A model generated the notes under the pieces. That model saw only the letters and a program-made list of their open reading frames with translations. It was not told the origin of the DNA and searched no databases. A stretch of 64,000 bases of DNA from RPRC01 sp034933285. Lineage in GTDB: Bacteria; Desulfobacterota; Desulfuromonadia; Geobacterales; Geobacteraceae. Made by a program: the position numbers and the translations under genes. Positions within the stretch are counted from its first letter, which is position 1. Each line of letters starts with the position of its first letter. This document shows, piece after piece, positions 1 to 6,847 of the stretch. The DNA lies in NCBI GenBank assembly GCA_034933285.1, contig JAYFNT010000033.1, forward strand, positions 4,801 to 68,800, written 5' to 3'.

Positions 1-321
1 GAAGGCTCCTTTCATCCCCATGAGAAAAATATCTGAACTTGCTTTCAATACCAGGTATGTTGGTTTATAGGTATTCTCATCTTTTGGCGGTAAAGGGGTT
101 GCTGATGTATCCAGGCGTGCAACGGCAATTTTGGTGTAATCGGCGACATTGAAATCGTGGATTAAAACGAACGAGTCAATCAGGTTTTTCCAGTCTTTCT
201 CGATCTGAGCTCCTGGGGGGGCTTCCGGTAAGATCTGAGGACTTGTTGTACACGCCGCCAGCAGCATGCATCCAAACAAAACACCGCAACATTTCAATCC
301 GAAGCAATGCAGCCTTTTCAT
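1..321 (-). CDS. Putative outer-membrane lipoprotein, C-terminus off the window
   Basis: The first 107 codons of a minus-strand gene are visible and it runs off the left edge. The start ATG (319-321) sits behind GGAGGTCAATA, a strong ribosome binding site. The protein begins with two lysine/arginine residues and a hydrophobic stretch ending in the lipobox LLAAC (Cys about residue 24), so it should be exported and lipidated by Lgt/LspA. The mature part opens with a Pro-rich linker, then a soluble segment containing FNVADYTKIAVARLD. That segment resembles the DUF4410-type lipoproteins that begin with a beta strand after a short linker, but this is only a resemblance. Function is not recognised. 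Confidence 0.7.
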   Translation of the reverse strand, partial: MKRLHCFGLKCCGVLFGCMLLAACTTSPQILPEAPPGAQIEKDWKNLIDSFVLIHDFNVADYTKIAVARLDTSATPLPPKDENTYKPTYLVLKASSDIFLMGMKGAF

Positions 322-523
322 TATTGACCTCCAGTATGCGGATATGGGGACGTTGTCTCTATGCGGCAAGGGGTTCAGGGCTAAACATTTCACAAGGGGT
401 TTTTCATTCGATAATACTTTCAAATGTGTAGCCCCGGCACCAGTCATTTATACAAAAATCCAAAGCCTGCCCTTACTAGTATTGCACGTTTGCAGTTTCT
501 TGCCCGTGAGCCATGGGAATTCG

Positions 524-1405
524 TCACTGCCGACCGCGGGTCTGCTTCGGTCCCTGGTGTGAGTGTTCCGCGGTTGTCCTGATTCCATCGTCCGTGAGCA
601 GCACAAAACCGTCCTTGTAGAGACCGCCAACGGCTTTCTTGAACATCTTCTTGCTCATTCCCAGCGCCTGCTGGATTGCTGCCGGAGAGCTCCGGTCGTG
701 GAGATGCAAAACGCCTCCAGCAGCTGCCAGTGCGTCCATGATGACTTTGCGCGCATCCGCCACTCCTTCGGCGCCCACCTTGCGCAGGGTTGCGTCAAGC
801 TTGCCGTCTTCGCGCACCCGCTTGACATAGCCGGACAGCTGCGTACCGGCGCCGGCTCCTGGCGGCAGTTCGTCCCGGTAGAGCAGCGCGGGGTAGCGCT
901 GGTTGGCGATGACCTTGGCGCCGAGCTCGGTGAGCTGCCAGACCAGCAGGTCCAGCGGATCGCCCTCATGAACCTCGGGCCGCGCGAGGTCGAGACAGGC
1001 ATCGATCCGGGCATTGGCGAACGGCCGCCCCTGCTGGTCCACTTCCACCCTGACCAGGTAGCTGCCGCCGACCTGCATCCGCTCGGGCTGGAGGGCAAAC
1101 GGCGCGAGCAGATCCTTTGCCAGGCCCCAGTCGAGAAATGCCCCGTGGGGGCCGACCGACTTGACTGTCAGCAGGGCAAATTCTCCGGCCTGGGCAAGAG
1201 GGCGCCGGCAGGTAGCCTGCAGTTCGCCTGCCGTATCCTGGTAGAGAAAGACCTCCAATTCCTCGCCATCGACAGCATCAGGCGCTTCCCTGCGCGGCAG
1301 GTGCGCTTCCCGTTCGCCGGCCTCCAGCCAGATGCCGCCTTTGTCGACGCGGACGACCCGCAGGGTGTTCAGGCGGCAAAGTTCCGGGTGCTGCGTATGT
1401 TCCAT
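524..1405 (-). CDS. cvfB: CvfB-family S1-like RNA-binding protein
   Basis: A 293-residue protein matching the CvfB (conserved virulence factor B) family: tandem S1-like OB folds followed by a C-terminal winged helix. Visible family features are an N-terminal beta-rich S1-like unit (about 10-70), a second S1 unit (about 75-140, with GPHGAFLDWGL), a third around 215-245 (LSGYVKRVREDGKLD) and the winged-helix segment near 255-285 (MSKKMFKKAVGGLYKDG). Start 1405 was chosen because AGAAGGAGGGGCAC lies directly upstream; the reading frame is open further upstream, but that part has no ribosome site and overlaps a toxin relic. Family members bind RNA and affect post-transcriptional control in Gram-positives; the role in this lineage is unknown. 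Confidence 0.85.
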   Translation of the reverse strand: MEHTQHPELCRLNTLRVVRVDKGGIWLEAGEREAHLPRREAPDAVDGEELEVFLYQDTAGELQATCRRPLAQAGEFALLTVKSVGPHGAFLDWGLAKDLLAPFALQPERMQVGGSYLVRVEVDQQGRPFANARIDACLDLARPEVHEGDPLDLLVWQLTELGAKVIANQRYPALLYRDELPPGAGAGTQLSGYVKRVREDGKLDATLRKVGAEGVADARKVIMDALAAAGGVLHLHDRSSPAAIQQALGMSKKMFKKAVGGLYKDGFVLLTDDGIRTTAEHSHQGPKQTRGRQ

Positions 1406-1539
1406 GTGCCCCTCCTTCTGGGAACGAACAGGATGCCGGTTCCGGCACCGGAGACAGGTCAATGTGCGGTTGCTGCCTCGGAAAGTATACACCGGGGAAA
1501 TGGATTCTGCCTGGATGAATGCTGTTTCGCTCAGGCGGC

Positions 1540-1799
1540 GATCGTTGCTTCGTCGCGTGACATACCGCGTCAAAAGGTATGCATCTCCCGGAAAAATCCT
1601 CTGAAAACATGCCATGAGCCGCGGCAGACAGGGCATCGCGGCGTTTTCCGTCGGGCAGAAGCGAGATGCCAAGCAGAATCTCCGCCCGGGTGATCACGCT
1701 GATGTAGAAAACATCGCCGGTATGTCCCTCAAACCAGTCCATGAGCGCCTGTCCCGGCTGGGAGCGCACCAGCCCGGACACCCCATGAACTGTTCTGGC
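1540..1799 (-). pseudogene. VapC-type PIN-domain toxin, decayed fragment
   Basis: On the minus strand the frame reads as the middle of a PIN-domain VapC: a VSGLVRSQPG segment, then YISVITRAEILLGISLLPDGKRR and a MFSEDFSGRCIPFDA segment, in the order expected of VapC. The usual first codons (hydrophobic strand plus the LDTN aspartate motif) are missing: an in-frame TAG lies at 1800-1802 before any start. After IPFDA the similarity stops and the frame runs into cvfB upstream sequence. Both ends are lost, including an essential acidic residue, so the toxin should be inactive. No antitoxin gene is visible next to it. Confidence 0.6.
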
Positions 1800-1889
1800 C
1801 TATGGCTCGTAGTGCCCTTGTAAATTGAATTCACCCAAAAGGTAAGGGTATTTCGCAAGGGAAATACGAGTTGTCGAATGTTGCTTGAA

Positions 1890-1946
1890 TGTCCATAGTT
1901 TGGACATATTGTCTTGACCTGTCCAATTATGGCAAAGAAATGGACA
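1890..1946. repeat. Operator-like repeat, copy downstream of fic
   Basis: Four hexamers in fixed register: TGTCCA at 1890, TGGACA at 1901, TGTCCA at 1920, TGGACA at 1941. They form a short palindrome (5-nt spacer) and a long one (15-nt spacer) whose starts are 30 nt apart. The same arrangement occurs at 3063-3119 in the same orientation. This copy ends 4 nt past the fic stop codon. Confidence 0.75.
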
Positions 1947-1949
1947 GAT

Positions 1950-3029
1950 TTACCCTTTTAGAAGCTCGATGAGCTGAGGGTTTATGAAAACTTTTTCCCT
2001 TCCCATTTGGAAAGAACGAAGCAGTCCAATTTCTTCCAGCTTTTTGAGATAAACGGATGCGGTTTTCCTTTCCGCAATCCCGGATTCCACCAAAAAAGCT
2101 ATTTTGCAGTAAGGCTGAATGAATATCAGATCAATAAGTTCACGAGAATATACCGTTCCTGGCAAGTGTTCTTTACAGTAGATAACGGTTTCTTCCAAGA
2201 GATCACGAATGGCTTTTATTTTTTCACATGTCCAGGCAGCAGTTTCCTCAATTGCGGTAAGCATGTACAATACCCACGGCTCCCATGCTCCCTTTGCTGT
2301 CACATTACGCAGCAACCGATAATATTCATTCTTGTTTTCAATAATGTATCTGCTCAGGAATAGAACCGGGATTTTCAAAAGGCCCTTCTCTACAAGAAAA
2401 AGAATATTCAGGATACGACCTGTCCTTCCATTACCATCATGGAACGGATGAATAGCTTCGAACTGGTAGTGTACAACCGCCATCCTGATCAGCGGGTCAA
2501 GGCCATCTTCCTGGTGAATATATGACTCAAGATTGCCTAATTTCTCACGGATTACAGCTTCTCCTTCCGGTGGCATATAAAAAACCTCGCCGGTAGCAGG
2601 ATTGGAAAGTGTTGTCCCTGGTACTTTCCTAACGTCAACTTCTGTGTTTTTAAGAGTCCGACAGATTTCTATCATTAGATTCACGGAAATGGGGCGCTCC
2701 AGAAGCATGTCGAACCCATTTTTCAGAGCCGTTCGATAATGAAGCACTTCCTTTGTCGCGGGATCACTCGCAGATGGTATTGCTGCAGCTTGAAAAAGTT
2801 TATCACTCGTGGTTATTATATTTTCAATTTCAGAGCTCGCTCGTGCTTCCTGCAAGGGGATAGAGTTAATCAGCATGCTTTGGTTTGGAATTAAATCCCC
2901 AGCCCCTTTTAACTCCGCAAGTGCTCTGTTGGCACTTATTGCTTTCCTTAAGATTTTTTTACTTTCCAACTCTGCTTGCGGAGGTAGTAACGGTAAATCG
3001 TTATAAGGTTTTAGAGGATCGAAGGGCAT
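1950..3029 (-). CDS. Fic-family adenylyltransferase with built-in inhibitory helix
   Basis: A 359-residue protein of the Fic/DOC superfamily, which transfers AMP (or another nucleotide part) to target side chains. The Fic catalytic motif HPFHDGNGRTGR lies at 194-205 with the catalytic His194. The N-terminal Fic_N domain carries an inhibitory S-x-x-x-E-N motif at 65-70 (SSEIEN), whose Glu69 would occupy the ATP gamma-phosphate site, making this a class II, self-inhibited Fic. The C-terminal 70 residues read as a winged-helix domain, as in SoFic-like proteins, so it may also bind DNA. It is monocistronic and is flanked by two copies of an operator-like repeat (3063-3119 and 1890-1946); the upstream copy overlaps its likely promoter, suggesting autoregulation. 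Confidence 0.9.
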   Translation of the reverse strand: MPFDPLKPYNDLPLLPPQAELESKKILRKAISANRALAELKGAGDLIPNQSMLINSIPLQEARASSEIENIITTSDKLFQAAAIPSASDPATKEVLHYRTALKNGFDMLLERPISVNLMIEICRTLKNTEVDVRKVPGTTLSNPATGEVFYMPPEGEAVIREKLGNLESYIHQEDGLDPLIRMAVVHYQFEAIHPFHDGNGRTGRILNILFLVEKGLLKIPVLFLSRYIIENKNEYYRLLRNVTAKGAWEPWVLYMLTAIEETAAWTCEKIKAIRDLLEETVIYCKEHLPGTVYSRELIDLIFIQPYCKIAFLVESGIAERKTASVYLKKLEEIGLLRSFQMGREKVFINPQLIELLKG

Positions 3030-3062
3030 AACTGTTTCCTGGAAGGTATTATTTTACAAACG

Positions 3063-3119
3063 TGTCCACAGTATGGACCTATTTTGCAAACATGTCCATA
3101 AAATAATATATTTTGGACA
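3063..3119. repeat. Operator-like repeat, copy upstream of fic
   Basis: Hexamers TGTCCA at 3063, TGGACC at 3074, TGTCCA at 3093 and TGGACA at 3114: offsets 0, 11, 30 and 51, identical to the copy at 1890-1946. It ends 34 nt before the fic start codon and overlaps the putative fic promoter. A TTTRCAAACRTGTCCA half-site is also repeated here. Confidence 0.75.
3070..3098 (-). promoter_or_regulatory. Putative sigma-70 promoter of fic
   Basis: On the minus strand, TGGACA (3098-3093; 5 of 6 matches to the -35 consensus) is followed after 17 nt by CATACT (3075-3070; 4 of 6 to the -10 consensus). Both boxes lie inside the operator-like repeat, so a protein bound there would block transcription. Inferred from spacing only. 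Confidence 0.4.
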
Positions 3120-3167
3120 CGTTTGGCGGGATGAAACTCCTGTCGAACTGAAAGGAGGGAATAATCG

Positions 3168-3272
3168 ATGTTCAGCCTGGTAACGGATGTGCTGCTCAAA
3201 CCATATTTCGATGAAAAGTTGCGGGCGTTGAAGTATGTGGAATACTTCGACTACGCCGGCCGCCTGCTGTAA
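3168..3272 (+). CDS. Hypothetical 34-residue protein or gene remnant
   Basis: A short reading frame starting ATG at 3168 behind a strong AAAGGAGGGAATAATCG ribosome site. It encodes an acidic/aromatic peptide with YFDEKLRALKYVEYFDYAG and ends at TAA 3270-3272. It lies between divergent and convergent minus-strand genes, just outside the fic operator repeat. The good ribosome site argues for real or once-real translation; the abrupt end suggests it may be the surviving 5' end of a longer gene. No family recognised. Confidence 0.3.
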   Translation: MFSLVTDVLLKPYFDEKLRALKYVEYFDYAGRLL

Positions 3273-3299
3273 AAGGACGATCCGGTCGGCGCCTTGCCC

Positions 3300-4265
3300 T
3301 CAGAGCAGCGGCGGGCGGCTGTCTTCCGCGCATACCAGAATTTCCAGTATTTCCAGGAGACGCTCATTGAACGAGCCCTTCATCTCCTGTCTCATGATGT
3401 GGATGGCAAAATAGGACGGAAGGGTCTTGTGGCCCGTCTGGTCGATGGTCAGGGTGCAGTAAAGGTCGCAAATGGCGGCCACCTGGGAGCTGCGCGGGAT
3501 CTGTGCGGCCTTGAGGCCCTGGGGAAAACCGCTGCCGTTGTTGCGTTCATGGTGATTGCGGACAATCGAGAGGGATACTTCGCTCAACTGGGTTTTTTCC
3601 TTGAGGAACGTGTACCCTTCTTCGGGGTGTCTTCTCAGGATGTCCAGTTCCTTGTCCGTGAACCTGCCGGTCTTGGTCAGGAGCTCCGGGGCGACGAAGG
3701 TTTTTCCGAAGTCGTGGAGAAGCGATCCGATGCCCACGTCCACCATTTCGCTACGGGAAAGAAGGTACCCCTCGGAATGGATGAGGAGTGAAAGGGCAGC
3801 CACCTGAAGGCTGTGGACAAAGGTATAGTAGTTGTGGGTCATGACCGTTTCAAGGGAGGACAGCGCTTGCTTGTCGTCCGAAAGGTAGAGCAGCAGGTTT
3901 TCCACGAGCCGCTTGCTTCGATCGAAATCTCCCACTTTGTCCGGGTTGTCGAAGATGTCCCCGACAAAGTTGACCGAGGTCTGGTAGATGATCTTCCCCT
4001 TGACCCGGTTCTCCAGGGCTTCATTTTTCAACATCCTTTCGGCGTTGCTTTCCATGAACTCGTTTATCAATTCCTGATCGCCAGGCCTGATATAGAGGAA
4101 TCCAACCTTGTTTTCCATTAAGCGTTCGGCATCCCTGAGGGAAAAATCCCGGCCATGGCTCTTGTAAAGGACATAGTTGGCGCCGCTTTTAAGGTAGAGA
4201 GCAACATCCGGGAAGATGTTGGCTTCAATGCTTTCGATGCTGATCGGTACGTAAAACTCCCCCAT
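3300..4265 (-). CDS. HD-GYP-type domain protein (putative c-di-GMP phosphodiesterase)
   Basis: A 321-residue cytosolic protein. Residues 1-140 form an N-terminal domain like those preceding many HD-GYP domains. Residues 140-300 are the HD-GYP domain: metal ligands His151, HD at 184-185 (LLHDFGK), the RRHPEEG helix at 211-217 and HHERNNGSGFPQGL from 238. The last element normally reads HHExxDGxGYP; here the Asp is Asn and GYP is GFP, changes seen in divergent members and perhaps affecting EAL/GGDEF partner binding or activity. No receiver or PAS domain is attached. Start 4265 is followed by MGEFYVPISIES with an AGGAGGCC-type ribosome site just upstream. Role in c-di-GMP turnover is inferred from the family. 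Confidence 0.85.
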   Translation of the reverse strand: MGEFYVPISIESIEANIFPDVALYLKSGANYVLYKSHGRDFSLRDAERLMENKVGFLYIRPGDQELINEFMESNAERMLKNEALENRVKGKIIYQTSVNFVGDIFDNPDKVGDFDRSKRLVENLLLYLSDDKQALSSLETVMTHNYYTFVHSLQVAALSLLIHSEGYLLSRSEMVDVGIGSLLHDFGKTFVAPELLTKTGRFTDKELDILRRHPEEGYTFLKEKTQLSEVSLSIVRNHHERNNGSGFPQGLKAAQIPRSSQVAAICDLYCTLTIDQTGHKTLPSYFAIHIMRQEMKGSFNERLLEILEILVCAEDSRPPLL

Positions 4266-4387
4266 TTGGCCTCCTGATGTGATTACGCACCGCTAGTACA
4301 GCGTGCCTCTGCAATACATGTATCGGCATTCGGCTGAATTACTCAACCGGAAATGTGGCGGCTGAGGGGAAAAATCAGGTCACCAGG

Positions 4388-4570
4388 TCATGCAGGCCGC
4401 ATTGAGGATGCCGGCACAAGGAACGGGTGACCGGGGAACAGTTCCCACAGGATCGGCAGGATCCCCTTGTTGCTGAGAATCATCTTCCACGGCGGCTCGA
4501 ACAGGTCGCGCCGGATAACCTGCTCCACGGCGGCAAGGCACCGGTGCTGCCGCTCCAGCGTGGGCCATGA
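4388..4570 (-). pseudogene. Relic of a glutathionylspermidine synthase-like ATP-grasp gene
   Basis: The minus-strand frame contains PPWKMILSNKGILPILWEL followed by FPGHPFLVPA. This is the highly conserved block of glutathionylspermidine synthase pre-ATP-grasp proteins (usually PxWKMxLSNKxxLPxLWExxPxHPxLLPA). Nothing of the rest of the roughly 380-residue enzyme is visible: the frame stops soon after the block and upstream it runs into an unrelated repeat. I read it as a deletion remnant. It overlaps no other convincing gene. Confidence 0.55.
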
Positions 4571-4592
4571 CAGATTCTCACGAGCTACGCGA

Positions 4593-4628
4593 AAGTTCCG
4601 CTCCGGCCCCGGAGATATTTTCCGGATG
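4593..4628. repeat. 36-bp dispersed palindromic element, copy 1
   Basis: A 36-nt unit with an internal palindrome CTCCGG-N2-CCGGAG followed by TTCCGGATG. A second copy of identical length lies at 63527-63562; the two match at about 31 of 36 positions, and the differences fall only in the spacers. The conserved palindrome looks like a protein-binding site or hairpin rather than chance. Confidence 0.6.
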
Positions 4629-5073
4629 AAAATCAACCTAAAAAAAGCATTTGTACGCGGATCAAATCTGATGAACGCGGATTAAACCTGGATCCATGTA
4701 TCTCAGACAAGTCACCCTTTTGCATTTATCCGTGTAAATCCTGCTTTTCCGCGTCAATCCTTGTTTGATTGCCTTTTTTAGGATTACTTCTTAAGAAGTT
4801 CACACTGGAAGCCGAAGTAATACTAATCGCAGGCTGACGGCGATGATGAGGGCTGGCGGCGAATCATGTCGACAGTCATCGGCAGGGGCTTGCTTTCTGT
4901 ATGGGAAAGGCATATTAAAAGGTTGGTCATGTGAATGAGCTGAACACGAAGGGTTTTGCAAAGGCGGCATGTGCGCATGGCATTTGATGCCGCAACTGTT
5001 TAATTTTCTTCGAGTCCCGTCAGTCGTTGTTTTGCTCGGGAATGTTGTTCAAGTTTCTGTAAAGGAGACGGCC
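4629..5073. other. Non-coding leader region of the large operon
   Basis: No gene is visible. The first part (about 4640-4760) is low-complexity sequence with repeated variants of CGCGGATnAAA/TCCGTGTAAATCC, of the type often left by dispersed intergenic repeats. A TTCTTAAGAA palindrome lies at about 4789-4798. The region must contain the promoter of the 19-gene operon beginning at 5074, but neither a clear -35/-10 pair nor a -24/-12 (sigma-54) site was found. Confidence 0.4.
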
Positions 5074-5409
5074 ATGGTGATTGAGTGCAGCAGGGAAGGC
5101 AGTGCAACCGTGGTAACGGTTGCGGGGAGGATGGATGCCCTGACCTCCCCGGCATTTGAAAAAAAACTGAACGAACTTATCGTCGGCGGGGAAACGCGGT
5201 TCGCGGTCGACATGGCCGGGCTGGACTACATCAGCAGCGCCGGGCTGCGGGGCATCCTGGCCGCGGCCAAGTTATTGAAGGGCAAGGGGGGGCAGATCAG
5301 TTTCGCCAATGTGGAAGGGGCGGTCAGGGAGGTGTTCGACATCTCCGGCTTCGGCACGATCTTCCGCATATGCGATTCGGTAGCCGGCGCTCTCGCCGGG
5401 TTCAAGTAA
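5074..5409 (+). CDS. STAS-domain anti-sigma factor antagonist
   Basis: A 111-residue single STAS domain, the usual size of SpoIIAA/RsbV-type antagonists. In partner switching the unphosphorylated form binds and sequesters an RsbW-type kinase; the kinase inactivates it by phosphorylating a serine and a PP2C phosphatase reverses this. The serine region DYISSAGLRG is at 51-60 (Ser54/Ser55). Start 5074 was chosen for the AAAGGAGACGGCC ribosome site; the frame extends further upstream without one. It is the first gene of the 5.07-28.17 kb operon, 5 nt before the kinase gene and three genes before the phosphatase, so all three switch components are together. Confidence 0.9.
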   Translation: MVIECSREGSATVVTVAGRMDALTSPAFEKKLNELIVGGETRFAVDMAGLDYISSAGLRGILAAAKLLKGKGGQISFANVEGAVREVFDISGFGTIFRICDSVAGALAGFK

Positions 5410-5414
5410 TCGGG

Positions 5415-5840
5415 ATGGCGGCCGATAAGCTGAAAAGAGCGGCTGAAGTGGGGAATCTCGAAGCAGTGGTCGGGTTTGTCGAGGAGTGCGCCGAACGGTG
5501 CGCAATTGACGCAAGGAAGAAATTCGGCCTTCTGGTCGCTGTCGAGGAGGCTTTCGTCAACGTCTGCCATTATGCCTATCCCGGCAGCGCCGGGGACGTG
5601 GAGCTGGCCTGCAGCTGCGGGGGGGATGCCTTCGTGGTCGAGATAACGGACCGGGGGATCCCGTTCGACATCCTTACGCTCCCGGAACCGGACACAACCG
5701 CTGATATCACGGAGCGCGAGGTCGGCGGGCTCGGTGTCCATTTCATCCGCTCATTGACCGATGAAGTGAGCTACCGGCGCGAAGAGGATCGGAACATTCT
5801 CCGCGTCGTTCTGCGCCGTGGAAGGGATGGCGGGCCATGA
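5415..5840 (+). CDS. RsbW/SpoIIAB-type anti-sigma factor serine kinase
   Basis: A 141-residue HATPase_c_2 (GHKL) domain protein. The N box is intact (AVEEAFVNV, Mg-binding Asn49), as are the G1 box DRGIPFD (79-85) and the glycine loop VGGLGVHF (103-110), so ATP binding and kinase activity on the neighbouring STAS protein are likely. Such kinases usually hold a sigma factor, but no sigma gene is in the operon, so the released target may be elsewhere or may be a non-sigma partner. It overlaps the next gene by 4 nt (ATGA). These intact motifs contrast with the degenerate ATPase domains at 16524 and 20890. Confidence 0.88.
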   Translation: MAADKLKRAAEVGNLEAVVGFVEECAERCAIDARKKFGLLVAVEEAFVNVCHYAYPGSAGDVELACSCGGDAFVVEITDRGIPFDILTLPEPDTTADITEREVGGLGVHFIRSLTDEVSYRREEDRNILRVVLRRGRDGGP

Positions 5841-6847
5841 CAGGCATTCCTTTGGCAGTGTCGAGAACATTTCCGGTTTTCATCACGGTATTGTTTCTGC
5901 TGGCAGCGTCGGCCCTGCAGGGCGCGGCAGCGGAGAGAACGCTGAAAAAAGCCACCCTGATTCCGCTCTGGAGCCCCCAGGCCCAGTTTGCCGGGTACTA
6001 TACGGCACTGGAAAAGGGGATATACCGGAAACACGGCATCGACCTGACCATCATCGGCGGGGGGCCGAACTACTCGTCCGCCGAATATCTGCGCAGGGGC
6101 AAAGCGGATTTCGCCGTGATGTGGCTGACGACCGCCATGCAGGAGCGGGCGTCCGGGGTGAAACTGGCCAATATCGCTCAGATCATCCAGAAATCCTCCA
6201 TGATGCTGGTGGCCAGGAAATCGAGCGGCATTACGACCCCGGCGGACATGAACGGCAGGAAAATCGGCCTCTGGGGTGGGGACTTCGCCATTCCGCCCCA
6301 TGCTTTTTTCAGGAAATTCCATATCCGGGTGCGCGAGGTGCCCCAGTCCTACACGGTGAACCTTTTCCTGCGCGGCGGGATCGATGTGGCTTCCGCCATG
6401 TGGTACAACGAGTACCACACCATCATCAACGCCGGCATCGATCCGGATGAGCTGAAGGTCTTCTTCCTGAAGGACGAGGGGCTGAACCTTCCCGAAGACG
6501 GCCTCTACGCCCTGGAAAAAACCCTGAAGAGCGATCCCGGCCTGGCCGGGGAATTTGCCAGGGCGTCCCTGGAAGGGTGGAACTACGCCTTTGCCCATCC
6601 CGAGGAAGCGCTTGACATCATCATGAAGTACATGCGGGCGGCGAAGATTCCGGCCAACCGCATGCACCAGAAATGGATGCTGGCAAGGATACGCGACCTG
6701 GTCGTGCCGCGGGGCGGCGGGAGCGGCTATGGCATGCTCAGCAGGAGTGATTACGAGGAAGCCGGGGAGATTCTCGTGAAAAACGGGGTGATCCGTGAGA
6801 CTCCCGGTTTCGGAGCCTTTGCCTGGAGGCCCGATGCCGAACGATAG
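5837..6847 (+). CDS. NMT1/THI5-like periplasmic substrate-binding protein
   Basis: A 336-residue protein with an N-terminal signal segment (hydrophobic from about 12 to 30, cleavage near GAAAE), then an ABC-type solute-binding fold of the NMT1/THI5/SsuA class. Typical landmarks are the start LIPLWSPQAQFAGYYTALEKG, the YLRRGKADFAV segment and the mid-protein MNGRKIGLWGG. These proteins bind pyrimidines, sulfonates, nitrate or aromatic acids. No permease or ATPase lies beside it. Instead it is sandwiched between the RsbW-type kinase (4-nt overlap) and the membrane SpoIIE phosphatase (14-nt overlap), so it may be a sensory binding protein that presents a ligand to the sensor. The ligand cannot be told from the sequence. 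Confidence 0.8.
   Translation: MTGIPLAVSRTFPVFITVLFLLAASALQGAAAERTLKKATLIPLWSPQAQFAGYYTALEKGIYRKHGIDLTIIGGGPNYSSAEYLRRGKADFAVMWLTTAMQERASGVKLANIAQIIQKSSMMLVARKSSGITTPADMNGRKIGLWGGDFAIPPHAFFRKFHIRVREVPQSYTVNLFLRGGIDVASAMWYNEYHTIINAGIDPDELKVFFLKDEGLNLPEDGLYALEKTLKSDPGLAGEFARASLEGWNYAFAHPEEALDIIMKYMRAAKIPANRMHQKWMLARIRDLVVPRGGGSGYGMLSRSDYEEAGEILVKNGVIRETPGFGAFAWRPDAER

Noticed and set aside
4640..4760. CRISPR-like short repeats
   Set aside because: The similar short strings are irregular in spacing and degenerate, not repeat-spacer units; no cas genes.
4962..4985. Sigma-54 promoter for the large operon (TGGCATTTGATGCCGC)
   Set aside because: The distance between the GG and GC elements is 8 nt rather than the required 10.
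4969..5073. Upstream extension of the STAS protein
   Set aside because: The frame is open, but the extra 35 residues do not resemble the family and the strong ribosome site belongs to ATG 5074.
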